Assembly (NCBI GenBank): GCA_019240375.1
Contig: JAFAYN010000264.1
Span: forward strand, 1-9,674
DNA: 9,674 nt
Source: Gemmatimonadota bacterium
GTDB lineage: Bacteria; Gemmatimonadota; Gemmatimonadetes; Longimicrobiales; Longimicrobiaceae
Direction of reading: 5' to 3'
Shown here: positions 1 through 6,167 of the stretch, piece by piece
Numbering within the stretch: the stretch's first letter is position 1
Layout: each line of letters opens with the position of its first letter
Notes under the pieces: model-generated
What the model was told of the DNA's origin: nothing
Seen by the model: the letters and a program-made list of their open reading frames with translations, nothing else
The model's database searches: none
Translations under genes and position numbers: made by a program

Positions 1-251
1 TGCTGGGGACCCCCATGCACGAGATCCTGGACCGGATCGCGGTGGTGCCCGGGGTGCGCGCGGCGCTGGAGGAGCGGCAGGGGGAGTACGCCGGCTACCT
101 GGAGCTGGTGGAGGCGTTCGAGCGGGGGGAGTGGCGGCAGGTGGACACCCGCTCGGGGGCGCTGGGGCTGGACAACAGCGAGCTGTCCCGGCTGTACCGC
201 GACTCGCTCCTGTGGGCCAGCGAGCACCTGCGGATGGTGCGGAGCGGGTGA
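1..251 (+). CDS. EAL/HDOD-type signalling protein, C-terminal fragment (5' end outside window)
   Basis: The frame is open from the first complete codon at base 3 to TGA at 249-251, so only the last ~82 residues are visible and the start lies outside the window. The segment is helical and acidic. It carries the pattern MHEIL..I.V.PGVRAAL..R.G.Y..YLELVEAFERGEW, then a helix with LGLDNSELSRLYRDSLLWASEHL. This order matches my memory of the end of the HDOD domain in YuxH-type proteins, which have an N-terminal EAL (c-di-GMP phosphodiesterase-like) domain and a C-terminal HDOD domain. The EAL part is not in the window, so neither its presence nor its catalytic state can be judged. The gene converges on the TPR gene with a 16-nt gap. 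An HDOD-only protein is the main alternative. Confidence 0.68.
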   Translation, partial: LGTPMHEILDRIAVVPGVRAALEERQGEYAGYLELVEAFERGEWRQVDTRSGALGLDNSELSRLYRDSLLWASEHLRMVRSG

Positions 252-271
252 GAGGGCCGGCTTTCCCTCAC
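248..271. terminator. possible small bidirectional hairpin between convergent genes
   Basis: GTGAG (248-252) can pair with CTCAC (267-271), and two more G-C pairs (254-255 with 265-266) form beyond a bulged A. The element covers both stop codons of the convergent genes. There is no T-run on either side, so it is not a canonical Rho-independent terminator. The position is suggestive but the stem is short and the local GC is high. Confidence 0.22.
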
Positions 272-1551
272 AGTTCCAGGCGGGCACCTCCTCGTGCTTT
301 CCAGCGCTGCAGGCGAGCGACCACCCGCCGCTCCGTCATCTCTATTCGGTCCACATCCGGCGTCTGTACCGGAACCAGTGACAGATCGTGGCGAGCGATC
401 CTGTCGAGCAGCGTCAGGGTGTGTCTCTCGTACCATATGTTCCGATTCTCCCGTGCCGCTTCCAGGCCCCTCCTTGCGAGTTCCGCCGCCTGGTCCCACT
501 TGCCGAACATGCCTGCCGCCTCGGCGGTCGACGACAGCGCGATCGGCAACCAGCTCCTATCGGTGCCAACCTGCTGGAAAGCCCTTCCGACAGCCTCTTC
601 GAAGCGCTCTCGAAGACCCGCTCGGGCCAGGGAAATGGCAAGATTTCCGTACACCACCGACTGCTTCTCGGGTGAGAACAGGGGTAGGAGCTGCGAGAGA
701 AGCGAGATCGCGACTCCGGTCGTCCCCTGCTCGGAAAGAGAAACCGCCCAATCGTGCACCAGGACCGGAATGCGGGGGTCGTAGCTGGGATAATAATCAA
801 GAGCCGGGAGCAGGTGCGCTCCCACATCGGAGTACGTGTCCGTTCTCGTTGCAATCAGCATCAGATCGTGGTGGATCGCAGCGGCCCGTGCTCTCGCCCT
901 GTCGCCCAGGGCTCTTCGCAAAGCTTTGTTCAACAACGACCTTGCCTCGTCATCCCTTCCCAGGTCGCTCATCACCAGGCCTTCGCGATGCAGCGCATAG
1001 ATCACCTCATACCGGCTCTTCGACTGCACGGCGAGACCGAACCCGCGATGGAACCACTCCAGGGACCGCTCGCTCAACCCCATGACCCGACACAGCTGCC
1101 CCGCGTCGTTTGCCCAGGTCGGATGGCTTGGATCTACGGTTGCGGCCGCCTCGGCGAAGAGCATCGCGACCTGCGGTAGGGACTTCCCCTGTGCCCAATC
1201 ACACACCAGCCGACAAGCCTCCGCCAATTTTCGCGGCTGGACCTGACGTGGTGTCCGGACCAACACCGCGAACGTTCCGAATGTATCAGCTAACTCCGGC
1301 GCGAAGGCGCACGCGAGTTGGAGACGCTGCACGGCTTCCGTCTGATCGAGTGGAGAAAAAGAGTCGTGCTCTTCCGGCTCCGCCTCCGCCCACATACGTA
1401 CCCTGCGCAGTATCCGCCAGAAGGTGAGCGCCAGATCGCTCCCCAGGTCCTCCAGGACGCTGACCTCATGCGACCAGCCCAGGGCCGGCGGAGGAAAGGG
1501 AATGGTATGCGGACGCCCCGGGCGGGGTTTTCTGGAGGTGTCTTGTTCCAT
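268..1551 (-). CDS. TPR-type repeat protein of unknown function (long paralogue)
   Basis: This 427-residue protein starts at ATG 1551 and ends at TGA 268. The first ~25 residues are basic and proline-rich and probably disordered. The rest is almost all helix pairs in the style of tetratricopeptide repeats. Helix signatures include W45 and W54 in a W-x8-W pair, EACRLVCDWA (111-120), AEAAATVDP (133-141), and repeat-like units around 160-175, 185-215 and 295-370. There is no signal peptide, membrane segment or catalytic motif, so it is probably a cytoplasmic protein-binding scaffold. The N-terminal ~245 residues align by eye with the upstream gene at 1593-2420, which makes the two tandem paralogues. 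Only 41 nt separate them and the ribosome site is weak, so co-transcription is likely. Base composition is lower in GC than the neighbours: line 781-840 has 26 A/T in 60. I know of similar proteins as multi-copy families in Longimicrobium-like genomes. The function is unknown. Confidence 0.8.
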   Translation of the reverse strand: MEQDTSRKPRPGRPHTIPFPPPALGWSHEVSVLEDLGSDLALTFWRILRRVRMWAEAEPEEHDSFSPLDQTEAVQRLQLACAFAPELADTFGTFAVLVRTPRQVQPRKLAEACRLVCDWAQGKSLPQVAMLFAEAAATVDPSHPTWANDAGQLCRVMGLSERSLEWFHRGFGLAVQSKSRYEVIYALHREGLVMSDLGRDDEARSLLNKALRRALGDRARARAAAIHHDLMLIATRTDTYSDVGAHLLPALDYYPSYDPRIPVLVHDWAVSLSEQGTTGVAISLLSQLLPLFSPEKQSVVYGNLAISLARAGLRERFEEAVGRAFQQVGTDRSWLPIALSSTAEAAGMFGKWDQAAELARRGLEAARENRNIWYERHTLTLLDRIARHDLSLVPVQTPDVDRIEMTERRVVARLQRWKARGGARLEL

Positions 1552-1592
1552 GGTACTTCAGGTGTCGGACGGCGGCGGTGTACGTGGCAGGT

Positions 1593-2420
1593 CTACGATA
1601 GTGCGCCGGATCGGCTCGTGCCATGCTCTTCGGCAGGATCACCGTGGGCCTCTGTCAGCTGGGACAATCCGCGCAGAGCCGCGCCGCGGACCTCCCACCG
1701 TCCTTTGCGGCGCCCCTGCCCCAGGGCTCGCAGGTAGAAACCACGTGCCAACAGCACGCTGTCCCTCCCGGCATACAGATCCCCCAGCTCCAGGCAGGCG
1801 CGTGCGTGCGCGGACCGGTCGCCCTCACGACGCGCGAGGACCAGCGCCCGGCGCAGCCAGCTTTCGGCGCGTGCTTCCTCTCCCCTCGCTACCGCCAGGA
1901 TCCCGGTTTCCAGCGCGAGAGCCGCGTCGGCCGGAGCGGCGAGCGCCGCGGCCTGCGCGAAAGCCAGTGCCGTTCCGAGCGCTGCCCGGCGCTCCGCCCA
2001 CTCCACCACGCGGCGGCACTCCGCCGCGACCCGCTTCGCCTCGGCTTTCGCGGGCTTCCCGAGGAGGAGGAAGCCCAGGCGTACCAGCGGAGCCCGGAGG
2101 TCGGGATCGACGAGGTGAGCCATCAGCATCGCGAGCCTGCCGCGCAGCGCATCGCCGGAGAACAGCCCTGTCCGTTCCGCGGGCGCCGCGCGGACCCACA
2201 GGTGTACGTCCCGGAGCGTCTGCCAGAGCACCCCTCCCGCCGGCTCAGGGAATTCGTCCAGGATCGTGGTTCCCACCAGGACCTCACCCTGCCCGTGCAG
2301 CAGGGCCGGGGGCGGTGGGGAGGGCCTGCCGGCCCGGGGAGCGGTGACGCGTCGAGATCGGGACGTAGAGTTCACGCGTGACTTCCGGGTCCGTGGCTTC
2401 CGGGCTGTGGGACGATCCAT
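1593..2420 (-). CDS. TPR-type repeat protein of unknown function (short paralogue, C-terminally truncated)
   Basis: With ATG at 2420 the product is 275 residues; an in-frame GTG at 2432 would add four. I prefer the ATG because a candidate promoter at 2438-2465 would begin transcription near the GTG. The first ~40 residues are very rich in Arg, Ser and Pro. The rest aligns by eye with the downstream paralogue: W66 and W75 repeat the W-x8-W spacing, CRRVVEWA matches CRLVCDWA, and AQAAALAAP matches AEAAATVDP. It then has ARAESWLRRALVLARREGD and a further TPR-like pair up to ~residue 260. It ends where the long paralogue is near residue 245-250, so about 180 residues present there are missing here. 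It is extremely GC-rich: line 1981-2040 has 11 A/T in 60. It may be a natural short form or a decayed copy. The function is unknown. Confidence 0.72.
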   Translation of the reverse strand: MDRPTARKPRTRKSRVNSTSRSRRVTAPRAGRPSPPPPALLHGQGEVLVGTTILDEFPEPAGGVLWQTLRDVHLWVRAAPAERTGLFSGDALRGRLAMLMAHLVDPDLRAPLVRLGFLLLGKPAKAEAKRVAAECRRVVEWAERRAALGTALAFAQAAALAAPADAALALETGILAVARGEEARAESWLRRALVLARREGDRSAHARACLELGDLYAGRDSVLLARGFYLRALGQGRRKGRWEVRGAALRGLSQLTEAHGDPAEEHGTSRSGALS

Positions 2421-2437
2421 GTGATTCCACACCGATC

Positions 2438-2465
2438 ATGCTAATCGTCTCACGGCGGAAGCCAA
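2438..2465 (-). promoter_or_regulatory. candidate sigma-70-type promoter for the TPR pair
   Basis: On the minus strand, TTGGCT (2465-2460) and TAGCAT (2443-2438) each match the -35 and -10 consensus at 4 of 6 bases, with a 16-nt spacer. The predicted start of transcription is near 2431, about 11 nt before the chosen ATG at 2420, giving a very short leader. This is one of the few less GC-rich spots in the gap between motB and the TPR genes. Consensus matching by eye is weak evidence in this genome. Confidence 0.3.
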
Positions 2466-2567
2466 CCCGAACTCGTGTCATGAAATGTACGCCGACGCGA
2501 AGAAGCAGGGGAACGAAGCGAGGGCCGCCGTGATCCCTGGTGAGATCGCGGCAGCCCTTTCTCGCGG

Positions 2568-2583
2568 CTTCCGTTTCCGGAAG
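2568..2583 (-). terminator. stem-loop downstream of motB
   Basis: Read on the minus strand, CTTCCG-GAAA-CGGAAG forms a perfect 6-bp stem closed by a GAAA (GNRA-class) tetraloop, starting 9 nt past the motB stop codon. The position fits the 3' end of the motA-motB transcript. No U-run follows, so it may stabilise the 3' end or act with Rho rather than terminate by itself. The remainder of 2421-2592 shows nothing else besides the candidate promoter. Confidence 0.4.
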
Positions 2584-2592
2584 AACTTGGCC

Positions 2593-3477
2593 TCAGGTGG
2601 TGGTGACCGAGCTTTCCCCGGCCGTCTTCGGGATCTCCGGCGCCTTCGGCTGTGCCTCCGGCGCTCCCTCGGCTCCGGGCGCCGACGGGGCGGCCGAGGA
2701 GAAGGGGAGGAGGATGGAGATGCGCCGGTTGGTCGGGTCGAGCAGGTTCCCGGCCACGCGGGGGTGGCGGTCGGCGTAGCCGCGCACCTCCCTGACCTGC
2801 TCCGGCGCCACGCCCGCCGATTCCAGCGCCCGGCGCGCCGCGTTGGCGCGGTCGGCGGAAAGCTCCCAGTTGGTGTAGCCGCCGTGCCCGCGGCTGAAGG
2901 GCGCCGAGTCGGTGTGCCCCTCGATCACCACCGGTTCGTCCCCGGTCTTCAGCTCCGAGGCGATCACCTCCAGCGCGCGGCGGGTCGCCGGCTTCACCGT
3001 GGCGTCGCCGAAGGCGAAGAAGGTCTCGCCCTTGCCGGTCTCCACCAGCTCGATGCGCAGCCCCTGCTCGCTCATCGTCACCTCGACCTGCGCCGCGATC
3101 TCGCGCAGCCCGTCGGAGCTGCGGATGCGGGCGCGGATCCGCTCCCCCATCTGCATCATCTCGCGCCGCTCCTGCGCGCGGGAGATCAGCCGCAGCTTCC
3201 CCACCCCGCCGCCCTTGGTGGCCGAGAAGCCCGCGCCGAGCGGGTTGTTCCCGCCGGAGTACCCCTGCTTCAGCCCCGCGGGGTTGGAGAAGTACGACTC
3301 GATGGAGGAGCGGGCCTGCGCGCTCATCCCCAGGATCCACATCACCATGAAGAAGGCCATCATCGCGGTCACGAAGTCCGCGTAGGCCACCTTCCAGGAG
3401 CCGCCGTGGTGCCCCCCGCCCTGCACCTTCTTGACCCTGCGGATGACGAGCTTCCGCCCGTCCTTTGCCGAAGCCAT
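2593..3477 (-). CDS. motB: flagellar stator protein MotB
   Basis: This 294-residue inner-membrane protein is the peptidoglycan-anchored half of the flagellar stator, which couples ion flow to torque. After a basic cytoplasmic N-terminus comes GSWKVAYADFVTAMMAFFM, the conserved transmembrane helix of the family. D34 in YADF corresponds to the ion-binding Asp (D32 of E. coli MotB). A plug/linker region follows, then an OmpA-like peptidoglycan-binding domain (~residues 135-265) with VVIEGHTDSAPF, ELSADRANAARRAL and PTNRRISILL. The last ~30 residues are an Ala/Pro/Glu-rich tail. The transmembrane helix resembles proton-type MotB, but ion choice cannot be proved from it. ATG at 3477 shares its A with the motA stop (TAATG), so the two are probably translationally coupled. 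This suits a fixed A:B complex. Confidence 0.96.
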   Translation of the reverse strand: MASAKDGRKLVIRRVKKVQGGGHHGGSWKVAYADFVTAMMAFFMVMWILGMSAQARSSIESYFSNPAGLKQGYSGGNNPLGAGFSATKGGGVGKLRLISRAQERREMMQMGERIRARIRSSDGLREIAAQVEVTMSEQGLRIELVETGKGETFFAFGDATVKPATRRALEVIASELKTGDEPVVIEGHTDSAPFSRGHGGYTNWELSADRANAARRALESAGVAPEQVREVRGYADRHPRVAGNLLDPTNRRISILLPFSSAAPSAPGAEGAPEAQPKAPEIPKTAGESSVTTT

Positions 3478-4334
3478 TATGCCGCCCTCTTACGGGTGAG
3501 TCCTTCCAGCTCCGCGAACGACGGGCGGTCGCCGGGCTCGATGTTGCGCCGGGCGAACTCCACCGAGGTCATCGGCGAATCGCCGCGGGCGAAGGAGAGG
3601 ATCGCCGTGCGGATGCACGACATGTAGTCGCCCTCGCTGCGGGCGCGCCCTTCCAGCGCCGTCGCCAGCGGCCCCACCACCCCGTACGAGAGGAGGATCC
3701 CCAGGAAGGTCCCCACCAGCGCGGCGGCCACCTTCTCGCCGATCTCGCCGGCGGCGCCGTTGATGGAGCCCATGGTGATGATCACCCCCAGCACCGCGGC
3801 CACGATCCCGAACCCGGGGAGCGCGTCGGCCACGCGAGTCAGCGCGTGGGAAACGCTCATCGCCTCCTCGTGGTGGCGCTCCAGATCCATCTCCAGGATC
3901 TCGGACAGGTTGTGGTCCTCCACCGTTCCCGTGAGCAGCACCTTGAGCGTGTCCGCCAGGAACGACACCGCGTGCTCGTGGTGCAGGAAGTTGGGATACT
4001 TCTTGAAGATCTCGCTGGACTCGGGAGTCTCGATGTGGGCTTCCAGCGCGATCATCCCCTCGCGGCGGGCCGCCTGGAACACGTCGTACAGAACCTGCAT
4101 CAGCTCCTCGTACGCGGCCTTGCCGAACGGAGCGGGCTTGAGCAGCGCCAGCAGCTCCTTGATCATGCGGCTCAGCAGCGACGGCGGGTTGCCGACCACC
4201 AGCGCGCCGAGCGCGGCGCCGCCGATGATGATGAACTCGGAGACCTGCATGAGCACACCCATGTGGCCATGGTGCATCACGTACCCTCCGATGATGCTCC
4301 CGAAGACGACCACCAGCCCGATGATGATGAACAA
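3477..4334 (-). CDS. motA: flagellar stator protein MotA
   Basis: MotA is the membrane-embedded stator subunit that surrounds MotB and pushes on the rotor protein FliG. From the chosen start the protein is 285 residues, close to the family's usual ~285-295. It opens directly into FIIIGLVVVFGSIIGGYVM (TM1) and SEFIIIGGAALGALVVG (TM2). A large cytoplasmic loop follows, with RREGMIALEAHIE and FLADTLKVLL. TM3 and TM4 come last, with the conserved ALPGFGIVAAVLGVI (the proline region needed for torque) and AALVGTFLGILLSYGVVGPLA. The start is TTG at 4334, preceded by GAGGA at 4-nt spacing. No ATG or GTG lies in frame before TM1, and upstream codons read into the divergent intergenic region. The stop overlaps the motB start by 1 nt. 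Length, domain order and neighbour make the call firm; only the start is uncertain. Confidence 0.96.
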   Translation of the reverse strand: MFIIIGLVVVFGSIIGGYVMHHGHMGVLMQVSEFIIIGGAALGALVVGNPPSLLSRMIKELLALLKPAPFGKAAYEELMQVLYDVFQAARREGMIALEAHIETPESSEIFKKYPNFLHHEHAVSFLADTLKVLLTGTVEDHNLSEILEMDLERHHEEAMSVSHALTRVADALPGFGIVAAVLGVIITMGSINGAAGEIGEKVAAALVGTFLGILLSYGVVGPLATALEGRARSEGDYMSCIRTAILSFARGDSPMTSVEFARRNIEPGDRPSFAELEGLTRKRAA

Positions 4335-4338
4335 GGAA

Positions 4339-4343
4339 TCCTC
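4339..4343 (-). promoter_or_regulatory. ribosome binding site deciding the TTG start of motA
   Basis: GAGGA on the minus strand sits 4 nt before TTG at 4334. It is the only Shine-Dalgarno-like string that places a start directly before the first transmembrane helix. Confidence 0.5.
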
Positions 4344-4392
4344 ACGCGCACGCGGTTCTACCCCGGAAGGAGCCGGGATTCTCTGGGACGGA

Positions 4393-4400
4393 GTATCGGC
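4393..4400 (-). promoter_or_regulatory. possible flagellar sigma-28 (FliA) -10 element upstream of motA
   Basis: Minus-strand GCCGATAC matches 7 of 8 bases of the FliA -10 consensus GCCGATAA, a sigma factor that commonly drives motAB. It lies ~59 nt before the motA start, inside the 93-bp divergent gap. The expected TAAA at 15-nt spacing is absent (CCAG is there instead), so this is a half-match only. Confidence 0.3.
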
Positions 4401-4416
4401 CGTCCGCCGGCAAAAC

Positions 4417-4421
4417 TGGAG
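4417..4421 (+). promoter_or_regulatory. ribosome binding site deciding the TTG start of the kinase-like gene
   Basis: TGGAG at 4417-4421 is followed by a 6-nt spacer and TTG at 4428. The codons upstream in the same frame include only CTG as a near-start, so this site fixes the start. Confidence 0.55.
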
Positions 4422-4427
4422 CGCCCG

Positions 4428-5081
4428 TTGAGCACGGACGCGGAGCGGGAACGGGAGGGATGGGCGGCCCTGGTGGACTCCCTCCTGGCCGGGATCGGCC
4501 ACACGCTGAACAACCGGGTGGCGACGCTGCGGGCGCTGGTCTCCCTGGTGGGAGACGGCGCGGGGCGGGACTACGCGGCCCTGCTGGAGCGCGAAACCGA
4601 CCTGCTGGAGCGGATGGTGGGGCTCCTGCGCCTGCTCCCCGCGCGCCGGGGCGCGTCGCCTGTCCCCCTCCTGGTGCCGGGGGTGGTGGAGAGCGCGATG
4701 GAGCTGTTCCGGCAGCTCGACGTGCTGCGCGACCTCCGGGTGGCCGAGGAGATCCCGGCGGGCCTCCCGCCGGTGCTGGCGGAAGAGGGCGCCCTCCTCC
4801 GCCTGGTGCTCCTCCTGCTGGCCGCCGCCGGGCGCTCCGCGCTGGCGACGGACGGCGGCGAGGTGTTCGTCCGGGTGGAGGGTGATGACCGGTGGGTGAC
4901 GCTGACGGTGGGCCCCCGCCCGGGGCCGGTGGGAACGCCGGACTCCACGGGACTGGACTCCGCCGAAGCGGAACGGCTCGCCTCCCTGGCGGGAGGCGAG
5001 CTCGCGGCGCCCGGTGGGAACGGGGGAGCCTCCGTCCTCCGTCTCCCCACCCTGGCCGCGGCACGCGCCGCGGGGAGGTGA
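4428..5081 (+). CDS. small soluble histidine-kinase-like / phosphotransfer-like protein with degenerate ATP-binding half
   Basis: The 217-residue product has no transmembrane segment and no sensor domain. After a short acidic N-terminus, residues ~12-35 read as a dimerisation helix with GIGHTLNNRVATL. This resembles the H-box of histidine kinases, with H25 as the candidate phospho-acceptor. A second helix follows (YAALLERETDLLERMVGLLRLL, ~46-67). The C-terminal half has the order of a GHKL ATP-binding domain: a helix with LLRLVLLLLAAAGRSA, a GGEVFVRVE...VTLTVG strand pair, and a helix with AERLASLAGGELA. It lacks the N-box Asn pattern and the DxGxG motif, so ATP binding is doubtful. Length and domain layout recall ChpT/Spo0B-type histidine phosphotransferases. 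The gene is divergent from motA and ends 18 nt from the stop of the HD-GYP response regulator, a plausible partner. An inactive kinase is the main alternative. Confidence 0.62.
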   Translation: MSTDAEREREGWAALVDSLLAGIGHTLNNRVATLRALVSLVGDGAGRDYAALLERETDLLERMVGLLRLLPARRGASPVPLLVPGVVESAMELFRQLDVLRDLRVAEEIPAGLPPVLAEEGALLRLVLLLLAAAGRSALATDGGEVFVRVEGDDRWVTLTVGPRPGPVGTPDSTGLDSAEAERLASLAGGELAAPGGNGGASVLRLPTLAAARAAGR

Positions 5082-5083
5082 GG

Positions 5084-5098
5084 GCCGGACGCGCCGGC
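5084..5098. terminator. short hairpin in the convergent gap
   Basis: GCCGG (5084-5088) and CCGGC (5094-5098) form a 5-bp all-GC stem with a 5-nt loop, filling nearly all of the 18 nt between two convergent stop codons. No T-run is present on either strand. This may be a minimal bidirectional transcription end, or chance in GC-rich sequence. Confidence 0.25.
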
Positions 5099-5099
5099 G

Positions 5100-6167
5100 C
5101 TACTCCACCGTGGCGTACTCGGGCTGCTCGGCGGTCGCGTGGCGCAGGGGGAGCTTCAGGAAGGCGAGCACCACCTCGGGGTCGAAGCGGCGGCCGCGCT
5201 GCCTGCGGATCTCGTCGATGATCCGCTCCACGCGCCACGCCGGCCGCCAGGGGCGGTCGTGGGCCAGGGCGTCGTAGAAGTCGGCCACGGCCACGATGCG
5301 GGCCTCCAGCGGGATCTCCTCCCCGCGCAGCCCGCGCGGGTATCCCGCCCCGTCCCACTGCTCGTGGTGCCCCGCCGCGATCGCCGCGGCAAGGCGCACC
5401 AGCTCGGTGGCGCCGTCGCCCAGGATGCGCTCCCCCACCAGGGTGTGGGCGCGCATCGCCTCCATCTCCTCGTCGGTGAGGATCCCCGCCTTGGCGCGGA
5501 TCGCCTCGGGGAGCCCGATCTTCCCCACGTCGTGGAGCTGGGCGGCCTTCTGCAGGAGCGCCACCCGCTCGGGCGGGAGCCCCATCAGCGCCGCGATCCG
5601 GCCGGACAGCTCCCCCACCTGGCGGCAGTGCCGTCCCGCGTCCTCGTCGGTGTGCTCGGCGATGCGGGCCAGGCGCTCGAGGATGTCGAGCTGCGCGTCG
5701 CGCAGCTCCCACGTCCGCTCCGCCACCCGCTGCTCCAGCACCCCGTTGCGGCGCTCCAGCTCCCCGTGCAGGTAGCGGGCATGCAGCAGGTTGCGGACCC
5801 GGTACGCCGCCTCGAACAGGTCGAGCGGCTTGGTCAGGAAGTCGTTCGCCCCCAGCTCCAGCGCCCGGTGGCGCAGCTCCACGCTGGCGTCGCCGGTCAG
5901 CGCCAGCACCGGGAGGAACGAGTCCGGGAGCTCGCCCGCGCGGATGAACTCCAGCGCCGCCAGCCCGCTCACGTTGGGCATGTGCAGGTCCAGGATCACC
6001 AGGTCCGGACGGATCTCGTCGAACCGGGTGAGGATCTGCCGCGAGTCGGTGAGCGCGTGCACGTCGGTGTACCCCTGCCGCTCCAGGAAGCGCTCCAGCA
6101 GGGTGACGCTCTGCCGCTCGTCGTCGACGATCAGGACGCGCGACCGGAGCAGCGCCTCCTGGCTCAC
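5100..6167 (-). CDS. two-component response regulator with HD-GYP c-di-GMP phosphodiesterase domain
   Basis: This 355-residue cytoplasmic protein has an N-terminal receiver domain (~residues 9-128) with acidic pair D15-D16, phospho-acceptor D60 in VILDLHMP, T91 and K113 in FLTKP. A helical linker (~130-165) leads to an HD-GYP domain (~165-345) with the metal-binding HD at 212-213 in LHDVGKIG, H241, and HHEQWDGAGYP at 267-277. The signature residues are intact, so hydrolysis of c-di-GMP controlled by phosphorylation is the likely activity. Enzymes of this kind usually favour motility by lowering c-di-GMP. The start is GTG at 6167, which overlaps the csrA stop as GTGA and has AGGAG 8 nt upstream within csrA. 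This predicts that its translation depends on csrA translation. The nearby kinase-like protein is a candidate phosphodonor, though it may not itself bind ATP. The target of the pathway is unknown. Confidence 0.94.
   Translation of the reverse strand: MSQEALLRSRVLIVDDERQSVTLLERFLERQGYTDVHALTDSRQILTRFDEIRPDLVILDLHMPNVSGLAALEFIRAGELPDSFLPVLALTGDASVELRHRALELGANDFLTKPLDLFEAAYRVRNLLHARYLHGELERRNGVLEQRVAERTWELRDAQLDILERLARIAEHTDEDAGRHCRQVGELSGRIAALMGLPPERVALLQKAAQLHDVGKIGLPEAIRAKAGILTDEEMEAMRAHTLVGERILGDGATELVRLAAAIAAGHHEQWDGAGYPRGLRGEEIPLEARIVAVADFYDALAHDRPWRPAWRVERIIDEIRRQRGRRFDPEVVLAFLKLPLRHATAEQPEYATVE

Noticed and set aside
1608..1623. TGGCAC on the minus strand before the long TPR gene, suggesting a sigma-54 promoter
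   Set aside because: The -12 part at the right spacing reads GATC instead of TTGC, and the site lies inside the upstream gene.
1424..2347. A 307-codon plus-strand frame opposite the short TPR gene
   Set aside because: The translation is Arg/Pro/Gly-rich low complexity, whereas the minus strand gives a helical protein with a paralogue next door.
2284..2481. An alternative frame over the start of the short TPR gene, considered as a frameshifted N-terminus
   Set aside because: Its translation shows no match to the N-terminus of the paralogue, and the main frame is complete from the ATG.
2485..2592. A possible small plus-strand peptide starting MYADAKKQGNEA in the gap after motB
   Set aside because: There is no ribosome site of note, and the frame runs straight into antisense of motB without a stop. 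Nothing supports translation.
3465..4427. The open frame running upstream of the kinase-like gene, opposite motA
   Set aside because: The residues are His/Arg/Leu-rich antisense of motA. The TTG at 4428 with a good ribosome site begins the plausible protein.
4342..5712. A 456-codon minus-strand frame over the kinase-like gene and the HD-GYP gene
   Set aside because: The translation is almost only Ala, Arg, Pro and Gly, and it overlaps better supported genes on both strands.
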